Below, piece by piece: positions 8,902 through 16,193 of a stretch of 19,001 nt of DNA. The stretch is from positions 1 to 19,001 of the forward strand of contig CALMCK010000196.1 of the NCBI GenBank assembly GCA_937862845.1, written 5' to 3'. The notes below the pieces were generated by a model. The model did no database searches, was not told where the DNA came from, and worked only from the letters and a program-made list of their open reading frames with translations. Position numbers and translations under genes: made by a program. Numbering within the stretch: the first letter of the stretch is position 1; every line of letters starts with the position of its first letter. The DNA is from an uncultured Burkholderiaceae bacterium. GTDB lineage: Bacteria > Pseudomonadota > Gammaproteobacteria > Burkholderiales > Burkholderiaceae.

Positions 8902-9970
8902 TGGCCGCCTCGTGACAGTCTTTGACCACGATGGCCGCATGCTCACCGCCGAAACCCAAAATAATAGACAGGATGTGATTTGCTTTGGGCGGCTCGTGGT
9001 GTAAGCGATGGGGCAAACCCTCATCGCAGTCATAGTCGTAATACGGCGCAACCGCTTGTTCCAAACATGCAGTGAGCAGAATCAACTCGACCATGCCCGA
9101 TGCACCTAGGGTGTGGCCAACGAGGTGTTTGAATGTGGTGAGTGGAGGCATTGGACTGAAGGTCTGGGCCAAACCGTCGAGCTCATTGATGTCGCCTTGT
9201 GGGCTGCCCGTCGCTTGCAGTTTGATAAGGTCAATCTGCTTTGCGGAAAGGCTTGAGTGGCGCAGGGCGCGTTGCACCACTTCATGCACCGCTGCGGGCG
9301 CAGCGCCTGTCGGGTCGGCGCCAGAAACAATGTTGGCTGCACCGATAATTTGCCAACGGGTCGGTTTTGTTGAAAGATGTATAGCACCGACCGCCTCACC
9401 CAAGACCATGCCGTCTCGCTGTGCACCGAGTGGCTGAGAGTGTGAGTGGCTCAGCAGTTGCATGGACGCAAAGCCGCCTGTGGTGACGTTGTTTGCCAGC
9501 TCTATGCCCAGAATAACGACATCATTGTACATGCCGTGCTCGATGATGTTTTTTGCCAATAAGATGGCTTGCATGGCGGCAGTACATGCAACGGGGATGA
9601 GCTGCACTGTGCCGCGCCAACCCAGATGTGATTGAATGTGCTCGGCAAAGCTGATGTAGCCCGCTGGAAACTCACCTGTCTCGATGATTTCACCGATATT
9701 CAAACAAGACGATGCGATGATAAGTGGCGAGTCGATCAAATGCGCCACACCCGCTTCATGGATTGCTTGGTCAATCGTCTGTTCGATACGGCAGCGCCAG
9801 TTGGCTGCGGTGGGGTTGGGTATTTGGAAATACGGACGCGTCGAATCGTCAGGCAAGCGAATCGGTGTGGCTTCAATGCGCCGCTCGCGTATGGCGGACA
9901 CAGCTTGATTCAAATCTGCGCCGATGCCGCAAACCAAACCACGTCCGTGTAGATAGACTGCGGTGCTCAT
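8891..9970 (-). CDS. FabF-like beta-ketoacyl-ACP synthase with altered catalytic histidine
   Basis: This 359-residue thiolase-fold ketosynthase would extend acyl chains on the ACP encoded just upstream. Recognisable motifs are the nucleophile Cys129 (PVACTAAMQAI), Lys281 and His286 (FKHLVGHTLGASG, the usual K-x4-H spacing) and the C-terminal GFGGEHA loop (339-345). At the first histidine motif, normally HGTGT or HGTST, the sequence reads QATGSPQGD, so Gln252 replaces His. The protein is also shorter than FabF (about 410 aa). Its ATG overlaps the ACP stop by 4 nt (ATGA), implying translational coupling and a matched ACP/ketosynthase pair. It may be a specialised condensing enzyme or a partner subunit of another ketosynthase. 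Confidence 0.88.
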   Translation of the reverse strand: MSTAVYLHGRGLVCGIGADLNQAVSAIRERRIEATPIRLPDDSTRPYFQIPNPTAANWRCRIEQTIDQAIHEAGVAHLIDSPLIIASSCLNIGEIIETGEFPAGYISFAEHIQSHLGWRGTVQLIPVACTAAMQAILLAKNIIEHGMYNDVVILGIELANNVTTGGFASMQLLSHSHSQPLGAQRDGMVLGEAVGAIHLSTKPTRWQIIGAANIVSGADPTGAAPAAVHEVVQRALRHSSLSAKQIDLIKLQATGSPQGDINELDGLAQTFSPMPPLTTFKHLVGHTLGASGMVELILLTACLEQAVAPYYDYDCDEGLPHRLHHEPPKANHILSIILGFGGEHAAIVVKDCHEAANDV

Positions 9971-10242
9971 GCTGGTTTTTCTGAGCCTTGGGCGATGATG
10001 TGGGCGGCCAGCAGATTAATGGAGGCCAACGCGCGACGAGTGTCTTTACTGTCTGCGATGCGAATGCCATATTGTTTCTGAATGGCCATGGACACTTGCA
10101 AGGCATCCAGTGAGTCCATGTCAAGGCGCGACTCTGGGCCGAATAAAACCTCATCGTCAGACAGACCGCCCGTGGGCTCGTCTTTTTCAACGGCTTCGAG
10201 CACCAATGATTTAAGTTCGATTTTGAGTTGTTCTGGGCTCAT
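9967..10242 (-). CDS. Acyl carrier protein of the DAR operon
   Basis: This 91-residue acidic protein has the phosphopantetheine attachment motif DSLDAL, with Ser44 as the expected 4'-phosphopantetheine site. Helix spacing and size fit stand-alone ACPs. It should carry the growing and final acyl chains for the ketosynthase encoded next (4-nt overlap) and for the DarA/DarB pair. It follows the ABC permease by 56 nt, the second largest gap in the operon. The motif is RLDMDSLDALQ rather than the DSLDTVE of FabC-type housekeeping ACPs, consistent with a pathway-dedicated carrier. Confidence 0.92.
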   Translation of the reverse strand: MSPEQLKIELKSLVLEAVEKDEPTGGLSDDEVLFGPESRLDMDSLDALQVSMAIQKQYGIRIADSKDTRRALASINLLAAHIIAQGSEKPA

Positions 10243-10298
10243 TTGGATACTTTCGTTTGCTGGAGAGGTGGTTGTTTTGGACGCTTTGTGGCCAACGT

Positions 10299-11483
10299 TT
10301 ATTTCACACGTTGCTTAAATAATACCATGGCCAATAAAAACATAAATACTGCGAAAGCAAGCAGTTTCATGGCATGCGGCCAAACGCCCACAATGTCTTG
10401 GCCATTGAGCAGCACAGAGAGCATGCCATTCAAGCCCCAGTTCATGGGTGAGTAGGCGGAGACGCGTTGCATGATGTCTGGCATGACGAATGTCGGCACC
10501 ATGACGCCGCCAATGGCCGCCATTAAAACATTTAAAATCGGGCCGATGGCAGCGGCTTGTGCATGGGTTTTGGCGAGGCTGGCCAGCGTGAGCGCCAGTC
10601 CAATCGCCGCCGCGCTGATGGAAAAAATCACAAAAATAAACGCAGGCCAGTCGATGCCCGTCAGTGACAATGCATCGCCACCGAGTAAGGGCATAAGCCA
10701 CACGCCGACGGCAAGCATGAGTGCGGCTTGAGCCGCATTGACGAGGAGATAGGGTAGGGCTTTTGACAGCAGCATCAGTGACACAGGAACGCCGAGGCTG
10801 GACAGGCGGGTGAGCGCACCGCTTTCTCGCTCTTGTATGAACAAATTGGCGATGGATGCTACCACAAAAAACATACCGAACATCAGCCACGCGGGTACGT
10901 TTTGTTGAACAGCTGTCGGTTGCACGCCATTTGACAACCGCTCGGATTCGATGTGGTCGTCAAAAGCCACTGTGGCATCAGTGCTTGATTTCGTGGTGTT
11001 GGGTGCTGTGAACTCTTTGGCCATGGATACTTTAAGCAATGCCTTGGCACGCATTTGAGTGGCGATGGCACTCAGCGCTGCTTTATTGGCGTTGAATACG
11101 CCCACGTCGATTTGTGGTTTGGCAAACAGCTTTAAGTAAGTGCCATCAACCACATCATCTTTGATGATTTGCGCTGAAAAGTTTTTTTCAATGACGAGCA
11201 CATAGTCAAGGCGCCCGCTTTGAATGTCGGCTTGCCAGTTTTGCGGCAGTTCTTTGGCAGTGCCGTGGTTGTCTTGCCATGTGTTCACAAAATCATTCGC
11301 CAATGTGTCTGTGTCGAGTTGTTCGATGGCGTAGTTGAGCGTGTCGACTGGTGGATTGTAGACATTCTTGAGTGCAAGCGACATGATGATGATGAACATC
11401 ATGGGCATGATGAACAAGGCGGCCAAGCCGTGGATGTCACGGGAGAGCGCGATGAGTTCTTTTTTAATCAGTGCCCAAAGCAT
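10299..11483 (-). CDS. ABC-2 type transporter permease
   Basis: The 394-residue membrane protein has the ABC-2 exporter layout. One N-terminal helix (about 17-40) is followed by a long extracytoplasmic loop (about 45-200), then five or so helices between ~205 and the C-terminus, with the ERESGALTRLSSLGVP coupling region after the second helix. It closely resembles the YhiH/YbhS class of exporters. It starts 1 nt after the stop of its ATPase gene, so the two form an exporter pair, and the location inside a lipid biosynthesis operon suggests export or membrane flipping of the product. Substrate assignment is inference from position. Confidence 0.9.
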   Translation of the reverse strand: MLWALIKKELIALSRDIHGLAALFIMPMMFIIIMSLALKNVYNPPVDTLNYAIEQLDTDTLANDFVNTWQDNHGTAKELPQNWQADIQSGRLDYVLVIEKNFSAQIIKDDVVDGTYLKLFAKPQIDVGVFNANKAALSAIATQMRAKALLKVSMAKEFTAPNTTKSSTDATVAFDDHIESERLSNGVQPTAVQQNVPAWLMFGMFFVVASIANLFIQERESGALTRLSSLGVPVSLMLLSKALPYLLVNAAQAALMLAVGVWLMPLLGGDALSLTGIDWPAFIFVIFSISAAAIGLALTLASLAKTHAQAAAIGPILNVLMAAIGGVMVPTFVMPDIMQRVSAYSPMNWGLNGMLSVLLNGQDIVGVWPHAMKLLAFAVFMFLLAMVLFKQRVK

Positions 11484-11484
11484 A

Positions 11485-12408
11485 TCAGTCTCGCAAGGTT
11501 CGGTGGGTGAGCGACATAAACAGCTGCTCTAAATTTTGCCTGCCAAATTGTGCATGCAGGACAGGGATTCTTTGTGCGCTCAGCTCAGCCAGAAGTGTGG
11601 CGGGCAGCACGTTCTCAAACAAATTAATATGATAAATATCACCCATGGTCTGTACGTCACCGAAAGCAGATAACGTGGCCATCGCGGTTTCACGGGGGCT
11701 GGTCAAACTGAGCTTCATTTGGGTGCGGGTGCTGTCAATCTGTAAGAGCTCGTCGATTGCACCGCTGACCAATACACGGCCGCGGTCAATGATGACCACT
11801 TTTTGTGCCAGCGCCTCAATCTCTTCCATGTAATGCGATGTGTAAATGATGCCCATGCCTTGTTTGGCGAGTGTGTTGACTGACTCGAGTATGAAGGCGC
11901 GCGATTGTGGATCAACGCCGACTGTCGGCTCGTCCAGTAACAAAAAATCAGGTTGAGGCAACAGCGCAATGGCCAAATTGAGTCGGCGCTTCAAACCACC
12001 AGATAAGTGTTCGGCGCGGACGTGGCGGTGGCTGTCAAGCTGTGTAAACTCAACGCATGTTTCTATGCGGGTTTGCTTGATGGCTTTTGGAAGGCCAGAT
12101 GCGGCGGCGAAACAGGCCAAGTTTTCAGCGACGGTGAGCACGGGGTAAAAGGCGTATTCTTGCGGCGCAATCGCGATGCGAGTCGGGTCTGCGCGGCGAG
12201 CTTGCTCAAGTGTGTGGCCATCGATGGTGATGTGGCCTTTTTGGATGTTTAGCAGCCCTGAGATGTGCGAAATTAGTGTGGTTTTACCTGCGCCATTTGG
12301 ACCGAGCAGGCCGAGTACTTCGCCACGTGCGACCGATAAGCTCACGCCCGCGAGTGAGGCGGTGTCGCTTTTTGGGTATTGAAAAGCGATATCATCAACG
12401 AGCAGCAT
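11485..12408 (-). CDS. ABC transporter ATP-binding protein (DrrA/CcmA-like)
   Basis: The 307-residue ATPase carries every canonical motif: Walker A GPNGAGKTT (36-44), Q-loop Gln83, signature LSGGLKRRL (135-143), Walker B FLLLDEP (155-161) and switch His192. The C-terminal ~80 residues form an extension like that of DrrA-type drug or lipid exporters. Its ATG shares one base with the stop of the BtrH-like gene (TGATG), and the permease follows after a single base. It most likely powers the adjacent ABC-2 permease to move the operon's lipid product or a precursor. Confidence 0.93.
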   Translation of the reverse strand: MLLVDDIAFQYPKSDTASLAGVSLSVARGEVLGLLGPNGAGKTTLISHISGLLNIQKGHITIDGHTLEQARRADPTRIAIAPQEYAFYPVLTVAENLACFAAASGLPKAIKQTRIETCVEFTQLDSHRHVRAEHLSGGLKRRLNLAIALLPQPDFLLLDEPTVGVDPQSRAFILESVNTLAKQGMGIIYTSHYMEEIEALAQKVVIIDRGRVLVSGAIDELLQIDSTRTQMKLSLTSPRETAMATLSAFGDVQTMGDIYHINLFENVLPATLLAELSAQRIPVLHAQFGRQNLEQLFMSLTHRTLRD

Positions 12409-13412
12409 CAGCGAGAGACCTTTTTTAGGTCCGCTTTTAAGTCTTTATAAAACACGGACTCCAAATTTGCCAAGTCGTTTAAGCGCTTGGCCAAGGCCGG
12501 TGGCAGCATCGGTTCGCGGCCTTTGACCATGCGCGCTGTGGTGAGCGCAAACATGCGCCAGTCATCGCCAATGGACATGAGTCGGTCGGCATATTTTTCT
12601 AGAATACCCAAGTCATTATAAGCGGCTGCTTCTTGTAAAAATGCGGCGTACAAAAAGCGAAAGCCTGCGCCACCTGTGCCGATTTCTTCTTGCATGCGGA
12701 CAATGTGACCGACGAAAAGCGCTGTTTTTGGGTCGTTTGGATCCAAGCGGGCAACTTTTTTGGCCAGCATGCGCATGCCTTTAATTCCAGCGATGGGCAC
12801 AGGTGCACCCATGCTGTTGCAGGTTTTAAGAATGGCTTTAATGATGGCGGCTGTGCTGATGGTGCTGGTGTTGCTGCCATCGATTTCGTAGAGCAGGCCT
12901 TTCGGCGCCAGTGCACCTTTGGCAAAACGGGCGCGGTTTAAATCGGCGGTGGCGCAGCGCATGGGTTCTTCAAATACGGGGTCGCTGATGAGGTAATCAT
13001 CCCCGTCTTTACCGTACACTACGAGGTTGTGTGCGTTGAAGTGAAAACGCATGTCCTCGGGAAAGTAGGGCAGCCAATAAACAGAGGTCTGCAAGCCGAC
13101 GACACCACCTTTGGCCAAAATGGCGTCGAGTGCGGCTTGGCCAGCTTTTGGGTTTTTGAATGTTTGAAAGTGGGCACGTGTTTTGAGTCGCGCTGTGAGA
13201 TTTTTGATAATCGCCCGTGGCATGATGCGATAGGCAATCAACGGTGCGCCCGATATTTTAATAAATGGCAGATAGGCGAATGACAAACCAGAGGCAAGTC
13301 CGAATGCCATTGCCTCGGACATCGATTGGCCGCTGTGGTTCATGAGATTGGCAATGACCCCGCTTTCACAGTGGGCGGCGTGGCGGTGTGGGAATGTTGG
13401 GTGGGCGTTCAT
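12408..13412 (-). CDS. BtrH-like acyltransferase (BtrH N-terminal domain plus DUF4872-like region)
   Basis: The 334-residue protein opens with HAAHCESGVIANLM, followed by EAMAFGLASGLSFAY, the pattern of the BtrH N-terminal domain, a C39-peptidase-like fold. Candidate catalytic residues are Cys15, His128 (FHFNAHNLVVYG) and Asp144 (ISDPVF). The second half, about residues 180-334, is helical and resembles the DUF4872 domain that usually follows. In butirosin biosynthesis, BtrH moves an acyl group from an ACP to the aminoglycoside. Here, beside an ACP and lipid condensing enzymes, an ACP-dependent acyl transfer onto the resorcinol or another acceptor is a reasonable guess. The ATPase gene overlaps its stop by one base; upstream, a 64-nt spacer separates it from the 132-aa gene. 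Confidence 0.85.
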   Translation of the reverse strand: MNAHPTFPHRHAAHCESGVIANLMNHSGQSMSEAMAFGLASGLSFAYLPFIKISGAPLIAYRIMPRAIIKNLTARLKTRAHFQTFKNPKAGQAALDAILAKGGVVGLQTSVYWLPYFPEDMRFHFNAHNLVVYGKDGDDYLISDPVFEEPMRCATADLNRARFAKGALAPKGLLYEIDGSNTSTISTAAIIKAILKTCNSMGAPVPIAGIKGMRMLAKKVARLDPNDPKTALFVGHIVRMQEEIGTGGAGFRFLYAAFLQEAAAYNDLGILEKYADRLMSIGDDWRMFALTTARMVKGREPMLPPALAKRLNDLANLESVFYKDLKADLKKVSR

Positions 13413-13476
13413 TTAAAAGCGATCCGTTGGCATTTTTGCCTTGATTGGTGTGTTGCTGAAAAGACGCGGTGTTGCG

Positions 13477-13875
13477 TCACTGTGGCAAGGTTTTAAGCTG
13501 TGCGAGTGTCAGGCCCAAAGCTTCGGCATAACGACTTAGGGTTTTGTCAGACAGTTGGGCAAAAATCGTGGGCCGAAAATGTCGGCGGATGCGCCACTGC
13601 CAGATGCCAGTGGTTTGCGAGAGGATTGCAATGTCCATACGCTTGGCATACATCCAGTATTCGATTGAGGTCGCCTCACCTGACAGGGCGCGTGCATGTG
13701 TGCGGCTGGTGAGCTCTTGTAGTTGCTCGACCGCAGCGCTGGTGACGATTTCTTCGGCCTCCCAACCTTTTGAAGCGATGTTGACAATGCGACCATCGGC
13801 ATCTTTGGCATACATGGCTTTGCGCTGACCGCCGAGAGTTTTGTTGCCTTCTTGCGGCACTTGTGAAATGTCCAT
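13477..13875 (-). CDS. Conserved 132-aa protein with XRE-like helix-turn-helix C-terminus
   Basis: I cannot give a function. The gene begins immediately after the DarB stop (no gap), with GGAAG about 9 nt before the ATG. The N-terminal half (KTLGGQRKAMYAKDADGRI, then SKGWEAEEIVT) is mixed and soluble. The C-terminal half (MDIAILSQTTGIWQWRIRRH, then LSDKTLSRYAEALGLTLAQL) has the helix spacing of a Cro/XRE-type helix-turn-helix, with a typical final helix of the type RYAEALGL. No signal peptide or membrane segment is visible. Its placement between DarB and the BtrH-like gene suggests a pathway-specific regulator or a small structural partner of the enzymes; the sequence does not settle which. 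Confidence 0.75.
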   Translation of the reverse strand: MDISQVPQEGNKTLGGQRKAMYAKDADGRIVNIASKGWEAEEIVTSAAVEQLQELTSRTHARALSGEATSIEYWMYAKRMDIAILSQTTGIWQWRIRRHFRPTIFAQLSDKTLSRYAEALGLTLAQLKTLPQ

Positions 13876-15006
13876 TTACACCGCTTCCAAGTAAACAAAA
13901 CCTGTTGAAAATCGGCCACTTTCTGGGATGTACATGAGCAGTTTTTCGCCTTTTTGGATTCGTCCAGATTGAAACAACTCGTGCAAAATCACAAAGGGTG
14001 ATGCTGCACCCATATTGCCGCGTGAGGTGAGGTTTGTGAACCAGCGCTCGCGTGGGATGTCGAGTCCAATCACACGCAGACCTTCTGCAATCGGCTCGGC
14101 AAAGTAGTTCGATGACATGTGTGGTAAAAACCAATCAATGTCTGCCACGCTTAGACCTCGCTTGGCCATGATGATCGCCAATGGTTCGCTCACGGTCGCA
14201 CGAATCACGTTTTCGTTCAGGAGACGAACATCTTGTTTGATGGCAAAAATTGATTGCTCACCCAACTCATCCATATTGTATTCGCGCCAGCCGTGCAACA
14301 CTTGATCGTCGGTTTTTTCTGCGCCGCTGTACATGCACGCAGGTAACTCATGTGCGGCAGAGGACAGATCAATCCACTGGATTTTGAGTGACAGAGGGCC
14401 TGTTGGTTTGTCCTCCAGCAGGAGTGCGCCCGCACCATCGGAGAGCATCCAGCGTAAGAAGTCTTTTTCGAAGGCTATTTCAAGGCGGTTTTCGAGTGCA
14501 GTGACTTTGTGCTCGTTTTCAGCTTCAAAGTGTTTGGCCATGAGTTGCGGCGAGACAAGTTCAGAGCCAGAGACCACGGCGCGCGATGCTTCCCCTGCTT
14601 TGATGGCCAACCATGCGTGTTTAAATGCGGCCGTGCCCGATAGGCAAATACCCGAAGTCGCAACCGCCTCTAAACGTGGCCAGCCGAGCTCGCCGTGCAC
14701 CATGACTGCGTGGTTGGGCATGAGTTGATCGGGTGTCGATGTACCCGTCGCCAAAACATCGGCATGGTCAACGTTCAGGCCGCGAATCGCTTCTGCAGTT
14801 AGCTGCGCATTGCTCATGGCGACTTTGCCTGTCGTGCGGTCGATGGCATAGTGGCGTGATGTGATGCCATTGCTGCGCAAAATAATGCGTTTGGCGCGTG
14901 AAGGTTTATCGCCAATCATGCCCAAGACCGCTTCGATGTCGTCGTTGCCCACAGCCTCAAAAGGCAAGTAGGCAGCGGTTTGGTTAATGTAAACGTCTTT
15001 AGTCAT
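13876..15006 (-). CDS. darB: DarB-like beta-ketoacyl synthase III
   Basis: The start at 15006 (MTKDVYINQ) is preferred over the upstream ATG at 15084, because that longer version would lie wholly within the DarA reading frame and lacks similarity to the family N-terminus. The 376-residue protein has the KAS III triad: Cys121 (SGICLSGTAAF), His296 (FLPHMSSNYF) and Asn331 (SRGNMGAAS). In dialkylresorcinol clusters DarB performs the head-to-head condensation of two acyl-derived precursors together with DarA. It overlaps DarA by 8 nt and abuts the next gene without a gap, so translation is likely coupled. A generic FabH role is less likely given its DarA neighbour and divergent motifs. Confidence 0.9.
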   Translation of the reverse strand: MTKDVYINQTAAYLPFEAVGNDDIEAVLGMIGDKPSRAKRIILRSNGITSRHYAIDRTTGKVAMSNAQLTAEAIRGLNVDHADVLATGTSTPDQLMPNHAVMVHGELGWPRLEAVATSGICLSGTAAFKHAWLAIKAGEASRAVVSGSELVSPQLMAKHFEAENEHKVTALENRLEIAFEKDFLRWMLSDGAGALLLEDKPTGPLSLKIQWIDLSSAAHELPACMYSGAEKTDDQVLHGWREYNMDELGEQSIFAIKQDVRLLNENVIRATVSEPLAIIMAKRGLSVADIDWFLPHMSSNYFAEPIAEGLRVIGLDIPRERWFTNLTSRGNMGAASPFVILHELFQSGRIQKGEKLLMYIPESGRFSTGFVYLEAV

Positions 15007-16000
15007 GTGGTGTCGTTTTATCAATATATGGGGTTGAAACATACTGTGCCATGCGCTCGTTGCCTGAGCCTGATGGCAGCTCAAATCTGTTTTTTAATGC
15101 CGTTAATTTATCTTTAATGAATGGGCGGATCAACGTCTGTAAAAGCAAGCTGATGGGCACCACAGTTAAAATCAGTGTCAATAAAAACACAAAATACAAA
15201 GCCAAAATAGGTTTGCGCAGCACACTGCCAGGCTCCCCAAGCGCACGTAGAAGCTTGCCCCAAACAAAGAAGCCGCGCGTGGCAGCTTTTTCGCTGACCA
15301 AAACTTTTGGATTGGCGCTGACAGCGGACAGACCTGAGAGGATCGGCTGGCCTGAGGTTTCCAGATTGTTGTTTAGGCCATCTACGAGTGCATGTCCAAA
15401 TCGTGTGGTGCGTGCAATCTCATCAGCGCGAATACCCGCATCTGGCAAGCCGAGCACACCTTTTTTTCGACCTGTCAAAAACCATAATGGCGTCATCACA
15501 AACGTCGCAGCCATATTTGATGGGTCTGTCAGCACAACGTTGTCAATCAGTTTGGCGCCGACATTGGCCAGCATGGTTTTCATTTTTTCTTGCGCCATGA
15601 GCCACATGTTGCGGCAGCCGATGACTGTCACCACAGGTTTATTGCGCAATAATTGCGCTGCCAGCGGATGCTTCATAAACCCTGTGGTGGGTAAGGATGG
15701 GGCAAGAAACCAAACTTGATAAAAAATAATAATTAAATCGAAATCCTCGTCACCCATTAAACCCAAAGGCTCAAGTGCTGGTGCCACCATATGTGCGGAC
15801 TCTGGAAAGGCATCAAAAAAACGAAAAAATGGCCAAGGAAATGGGTACTGAGCAACAGGGCGCAGGTGCTCTACGTGTACTTGTATGCCGCCCTCATGCA
15901 GAGGGGCAAGGACATTGTCCGCAATCTGGCTCAATTGGCCTGTTTGTGAGTAACAAACGGCCAATACTCGTTTGGGATGATTTGGAGCAGCAGAGGTCAC
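14999..16000 (-). CDS. darA: DarA-like dialkylresorcinol condensing enzyme
   Basis: The protein is 333 residues from the GTG at 16000; a 359-residue version from a TTG at 16078 is also open, and neither start has a good ribosome-binding site. The GTG start puts the first beta strand (KRVLAVCYSQTGQL) at residues 10-23, as expected for a flavodoxin-like fold with a phosphate-binding SQTGQ loop. A mid-region with FYQVWFLAPSLP and the segment VVTVIGCRNMWLMAQEKM follows. Near the C-terminus, residues ~262-292 are strongly hydrophobic (FVFLLTLILTVVP), suggesting membrane attachment. Proteins of this type sit beside DarB-type KAS III and are annotated as dialkylresorcinol condensing enzymes; together they form the resorcinol ring. 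It is the first gene of the nine-gene operon. The name rests on family resemblance and the DarB neighbour. Confidence 0.82.
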   Translation of the reverse strand: MTSAAPNHPKRVLAVCYSQTGQLSQIADNVLAPLHEGGIQVHVEHLRPVAQYPFPWPFFRFFDAFPESAHMVAPALEPLGLMGDEDFDLIIIFYQVWFLAPSLPTTGFMKHPLAAQLLRNKPVVTVIGCRNMWLMAQEKMKTMLANVGAKLIDNVVLTDPSNMAATFVMTPLWFLTGRKKGVLGLPDAGIRADEIARTTRFGHALVDGLNNNLETSGQPILSGLSAVSANPKVLVSEKAATRGFFVWGKLLRALGEPGSVLRKPILALYFVFLLTLILTVVPISLLLQTLIRPFIKDKLTALKNRFELPSGSGNERMAQYVSTPYIDKTTPHD

Positions 16001-16078
16001 ATAAAGCCCAATATTAAAAAGAGTGTGTATAAAGCAGAATACACCCCAAAGAGCGTAAAAGCCTCGCAATTCTACCAA

Positions 16079-16193
16079 AATACGTCGTTTTGTGCAATGA
16101 GCCAGTGGCGTATCTTGACTTAAAACTGTCTCATGGTCGTGCAGGCAAGGGTATAATTGTCATCCATTTCCAAAACCTAAAAAGACCTAAACC
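16079..16193. promoter_or_regulatory. Divergent control region between the DAR operon and coq7
   Basis: This is the only non-coding space at the head of the operon. On the + strand a perfect TATAAT (16152-16157) lies 36 nt before coq7, but no good -35 is at 16-18 nt; a TTGACT at 16115-16120 is 31 nt away, too far. On the - strand TTGCCT and TTTTAA (+ strand 16143-16148 and 16120-16125) are spaced by 17 nt and could drive darA. No convincing operator palindrome was seen. Confidence 0.35.

Noticed and set aside
8902..9051. Longer start for the small KS-like gene at ATG 9051
   Set aside because: The added segment is read out of frame through the ketosynthase gene, whereas 8901 has a GAGG ribosome-binding site.
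15007..15084. Longer DarB start at ATG 15084
   Set aside because: The extra 26 residues overlap the DarA frame and do not look like a KAS III N-terminus; the start at 15006 fits the family.
16115..16157. TTGACT...TATAAT as a coq7 promoter
   Set aside because: The spacing is 31 nt, far beyond the 16-18 nt needed; only the -10 element was retained as a weak candidate.
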